5,837 nt of DNA from Thermoplasmata archaeon (lineage in GTDB: Archaea > Thermoplasmatota > Thermoplasmata > Thermoplasmatales > Thermoplasmataceae). The position numbers and the translations under genes are program-made. The DNA lies in NCBI GenBank assembly GCA_021802165.1, contig JAKAAU010000106.1, positions 1 to 5,837 on the forward strand. Direction: 5' to 3'. The notes beneath the pieces are model-generated. The model searched no databases and was not told the DNA's origin. It saw nothing but the letters and a program-made list of their open reading frames with translations. Each line of letters starts with the position of its first letter. Position 1 is the first letter of the stretch. Shown in pieces: positions 3,706-5,837 of this stretch.

Positions 3706-5409
3706 ATGGAAAATTTCTGGGACCTTAAAATTAAAGAAATAAAAGGATCTTTTAAGGAAGATAAAAACTATGAAGAGTGGAAAAAGACTATACTGGAACC
3801 GTGGAATAAAAAAACGGGGTATAGGGATAAAATCAGGACAAATTCATCATCAATGCCGGTAAAAGAGCTATATACACGTGGCGACCTCCCGGACAATATT
3901 GACAGTATCCTTGGAAACCCCGGCGAATATCCCTTTACAAGAGGCGTATATCCGAATATGTACCGTGGAAGGAACTGGACAATGAGAATGTTTTCAGGCT
4001 TCGGAACACCGGACGATACAAACAAACGATTGAAATATCTTATAGAAAATGGAGAAACAGGGCTCAGCATTGCCTTTGATATGCCAACACTTTATGGATT
4101 TGACTGTGATAATAAAAGGGCTGAAGGTGAGGTTGGAAAATGCGGTGTAAATGTATCTTCACTGCATGACATGGAACGAATTTTTGATGGCATAGACCTC
4201 AGCAAGGTCAGCACATCAATGACCATCAATGCCCCTGCTGCCATACTTACTGCCATGTACTTCGTCCTTGCAGAGGAAAAAGGCATTCCGCTGGAGAAGA
4301 TAGCCGGAACTGTACAGGCAGATATATTGAAGGAGTACATAGCCCAGAAAGAGTGGATGTATCCACCGGAAGCCCATTTAAGGCTTATAAGGGATATGCT
4401 TACATATTCAACAGAGCATGTGCCAAAATGGAATTACATAAGTGTCTCCGGGTACCATATAAGGGAAGCGGGGTCCAGTGCTGTCCAGGAACTTGCGTTC
4501 ACCCTCGCCGATGGATTTTATTACATAGAGATGGGAATGAATGCTGGACTGAATGTTGACGATTTTGCACCCAGGATGTCATTTTTCTTCAATTCATCGA
4601 TAAATTTCTTTGAGGAAATAGCAAAATTCAGGGCAGCCAGAAGAATCTGGGCAACAGTATTGAAAGAAAAATACCATGCCAAAAATCCCAGAAGCATGGA
4701 ATTGAAATTCCATACACAGACATCGGGCTATACACTTACCTGGCAACAACCGCTTAACAATATAGTGAGGACAACAATAGAGGCAATGGCTGCAGTACTT
4801 GGTGGAACACAGAGCCTGCATACAAATTCCTATGACGAGGCATGGGCTTTGCCTACAGACGATGCGGTAAAGGTTGCATTGAGAACACAGCAGATAATTG
4901 CAGAGGAAACAGGAATAGCAGATGTGATTGACCCGCTTGGCGGTTCATATTATCTTGAAAGGTTAACCTGTGAGATGGAGATAGAAGCATACAAATATTT
5001 CTCCGAGATAGAAAAAATGGGCGGCATACTCGATGCTGTCAAATCAGGATACATACAGAAGGAAATCGCTGACACTTCATATAAAAAGCAGTTGAAAATT
5101 GAAAATGAAGATGATATAATAGTTGGCGTGAACAGGTACGTTGATAAGGATGAAAAGCCAATAAACACATTAAAAATTACAGATATAGCTGAAAACGGGC
5201 AGATCAATAGCCTTAAGAATATAAAATCAAAAAGGGATGAATCAAAGGTTGCAGAATCCCTTGAAAAGCTGAAAAATGCCATGGAAGATGAAAGCGTAAA
5301 TCTAATGCCATATATCATGGATTGCGTACGGAACTACTGCACACTTGAGGAAATATCAAATATCGGGAGGGATATATTTGGAGAATGGAAAGAACCGAAA
5401 ATATACTGA
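3706..5409 (+). CDS. mcmA1: B12-dependent acyl-CoA mutase, catalytic large subunit (methylmalonyl-CoA mutase family, ICM-like active site), 567 aa
   Basis: This is the TIM-barrel catalytic chain of an adenosylcobalamin-dependent acyl-CoA mutase, lacking the B12 domain that the next gene encodes. Landmarks are EYPFTRG (74-80), YPNMYRGRNWTMRMFSGFGTP (82-102), GLSIAFDMPT (119-128), GTVQADILKEYIAQ (201-214), SVSGYHIREAG (246-256), APRMSFFF (288-295), HTQTSGY (336-342) and TQSLHTNSYDEA (368-379). Aligned by eye to the Propionibacterium enzyme with a constant offset of 7, it keeps Arg89, Thr92, Arg94, Ser121, Gln204, His251, Arg290 and Ser292. However, Tyr89 becomes Phe96 and Arg207 becomes Gln214, the pair found in isobutyryl-CoA mutase. 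Ala123 sits where 2-hydroxyisobutyryl-CoA mutase has Asp. The methylmalonyl assignment is therefore doubtful. The symbol follows archaeal naming of the split large chain and does not assert the substrate. There is only a weak SD, so translation is probably leaderless. Confidence 0.95.
   Translation: MENFWDLKIKEIKGSFKEDKNYEEWKKTILEPWNKKTGYRDKIRTNSSSMPVKELYTRGDLPDNIDSILGNPGEYPFTRGVYPNMYRGRNWTMRMFSGFGTPDDTNKRLKYLIENGETGLSIAFDMPTLYGFDCDNKRAEGEVGKCGVNVSSLHDMERIFDGIDLSKVSTSMTINAPAAILTAMYFVLAEEKGIPLEKIAGTVQADILKEYIAQKEWMYPPEAHLRLIRDMLTYSTEHVPKWNYISVSGYHIREAGSSAVQELAFTLADGFYYIEMGMNAGLNVDDFAPRMSFFFNSSINFFEEIAKFRAARRIWATVLKEKYHAKNPRSMELKFHTQTSGYTLTWQQPLNNIVRTTIEAMAAVLGGTQSLHTNSYDEAWALPTDDAVKVALRTQQIIAEETGIADVIDPLGGSYYLERLTCEMEIEAYKYFSEIEKMGGILDAVKSGYIQKEIADTSYKKQLKIENEDDIIVGVNRYVDKDEKPINTLKITDIAENGQINSLKNIKSKRDESKVAESLEKLKNAMEDESVNLMPYIMDCVRNYCTLEEISNIGRDIFGEWKEPKIY
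5365..5371 (+). promoter_or_regulatory. Shine-Dalgarno site fixing the TTG start of the B12-binding subunit
   Basis: GGGAGGG, the strongest SD in the window, lies six bases before the TTG at 5378 and inside the coding sequence of the large subunit. It favours TTG 5378 over the upstream in-frame TTG at 5345, which has no SD. Confidence 0.65.
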
Positions 5410-5827
5410 AGCGCCAATAAAGATTTTGCTGGCTAAACCTGCTATAGATGGGCATGATAGGGGTATATTTGTCCTTGCCAAAGCATTCAGGGATGCGGGA
5501 ATGGATGTCATATATGCTGGATTATTGCCAACGCCTGAAGAGGTAGTCGATACCGCGATTAATGAGGATGTAGATGTAATTGCATTGAGCCTGTTAAATG
5601 GTGCCCACATGACAGCCTTCAGGAATGTTATGGAGAGCTTAAAAAAGCGCGGCGTAAATGATATAGCCGTGGTTGGGGGCGGAATAATACCAGATGAGGA
5701 CAAGCCAGCCCTTGAAAAAATGGGCATAACCGGAAATTTCGGTCCTGGGACACCACTTAGCGAGATCATCAGCCACATAAAAAAACGGGCAAGGGAAATC
5801 AGGAAATTGAGGGAAAATGAATATTGA
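5378..5827 (+). CDS. mcmA2: Acyl-CoA mutase B12-binding small subunit, 149 aa
   Basis: This chain supplies the cobalamin-binding Rossmann domain that completes the mutase. It carries the base-off/His-on signature: DGHDRG at 24-29 (Asp24 and His26, the axial cobalt ligand, with Lys20 at the place of Propionibacterium Lys604), SLLNGAH at 71-77 (the S-x-L element) and VVGGGIIP at 98-105 (the GG element). Its length fits the stand-alone small subunits of archaeal methylmalonyl-, isobutyryl- and 2-hydroxyisobutyryl-CoA mutases. TTG 5378 is chosen as start because GGGAGGG lies six bases upstream and the domain then begins after about 12 residues, as in relatives. An upstream TTG at 5345 would give 160 aa without an SD. 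The gene overlaps the large subunit by 32 bases, so translational coupling is likely and would help keep the chains balanced. It also overlaps the next gene by 11 bases. Confidence 0.93.
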   Translation: MENGKNRKYTEAPIKILLAKPAIDGHDRGIFVLAKAFRDAGMDVIYAGLLPTPEEVVDTAINEDVDVIALSLLNGAHMTAFRNVMESLKKRGVNDIAVVGGGIIPDEDKPALEKMGITGNFGPGTPLSEIISHIKKRAREIRKLRENEY

Positions 5828-5837
5828 AAGGCTAACT
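5817..5837 (+). CDS. 5' end of the third gene of the mutase operon, running off the right edge
   Basis: An ATG at 5817, in another frame, overlaps the end of the B12-binding subunit by 11 bases, and a GAGGG (5809-5813) precedes it by three bases. Seven codons are visible, reading MNIERLT. In many genomes the gene after the mutase subunits encodes the MeaB/ArgK-type G-protein chaperone or methylmalonyl-CoA epimerase. A short hydrophilic start would suit MeaB, but seven residues cannot establish this. Confidence 0.5.

Noticed and set aside
5356..5778. A 140-codon minus-strand frame opposite the B12-binding subunit
   Set aside because: The plus strand carries an unmistakable cobalamin-binding domain with all motifs; the opposite frame is its shadow.
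3706..5827. A broken or frameshifted single-chain mutase
   Set aside because: The large chain ends naturally, and the small chain has its own SD and start codon in an overlapping frame with intact motifs; the split form is normal in archaea.
1..5837. CRISPR array, tRNA, rRNA or complete insertion sequence
   Set aside because: No regularly spaced repeats, no cloverleaf-like segment, and no paired terminal repeats around a full transposase were seen.

Overview
The window looks like a low-GC archaeal chromosome segment, most likely from the Thermoplasmata (a Ferroplasma/Cuniculiplasma-like acidophile). This is inferred from several things. AGA, AGG and ATA codons are frequent. First genes of transcription units lack a Shine-Dalgarno (SD) site and have AT-rich TATA-like boxes about 23-28 bases before the start codon, the leaderless archaeal pattern. 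Other genes have GGTGA or GGGAGGG SD sites. The B12-dependent acyl-CoA mutase is split into separate catalytic and cobalamin-binding chains, which is usual in archaea. The genus cannot be fixed without a database search.

Layout. The left part is on the minus strand: the first codons of a gene running off the left edge (1-19), a 272-aa acidic protein of unknown function (392-1210), and a 245-aa ModA-like substrate-binding-fold protein without a signal peptide (1271-2008). A 499-base AT-rich divergent intergenic region follows, holding a 60-base nested inverted repeat and a strong dyad over the likely promoter of the next gene. The right part is on the plus strand: a 106-aa orphan winged-helix protein resembling the N-terminal domain of IS630-type transposases (2508-2828), a glycerophosphodiester phosphodiesterase (2888-3628), then the mutase operon. 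That operon has a 567-aa catalytic subunit (3706-5409), a 149-aa B12-binding subunit starting at a TTG inside the end of the first gene (5378-5827), and the first seven codons of a third overlapping gene (5817-5837).

Function. The two mutase chains together make one adenosylcobalamin-dependent acyl-CoA mutase. By overall similarity it would be called methylmalonyl-CoA mutase. However, the two residues known to separate methylmalonyl-CoA mutase from isobutyryl-CoA mutase (Tyr89 and Arg207 in the Propionibacterium enzyme) are Phe96 and Gln214 here, the isobutyryl-CoA mutase pair. The substrate may therefore be isobutyryl/n-butyryl-CoA or a related acyl-CoA, and this is the most consequential observation in the window. 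The phosphodiesterase and the left-hand genes have no evident pathway link to the mutase. Nothing here is clearly a new defence or mobile system; the remaining points of interest are regulatory dyads and orphan proteins.
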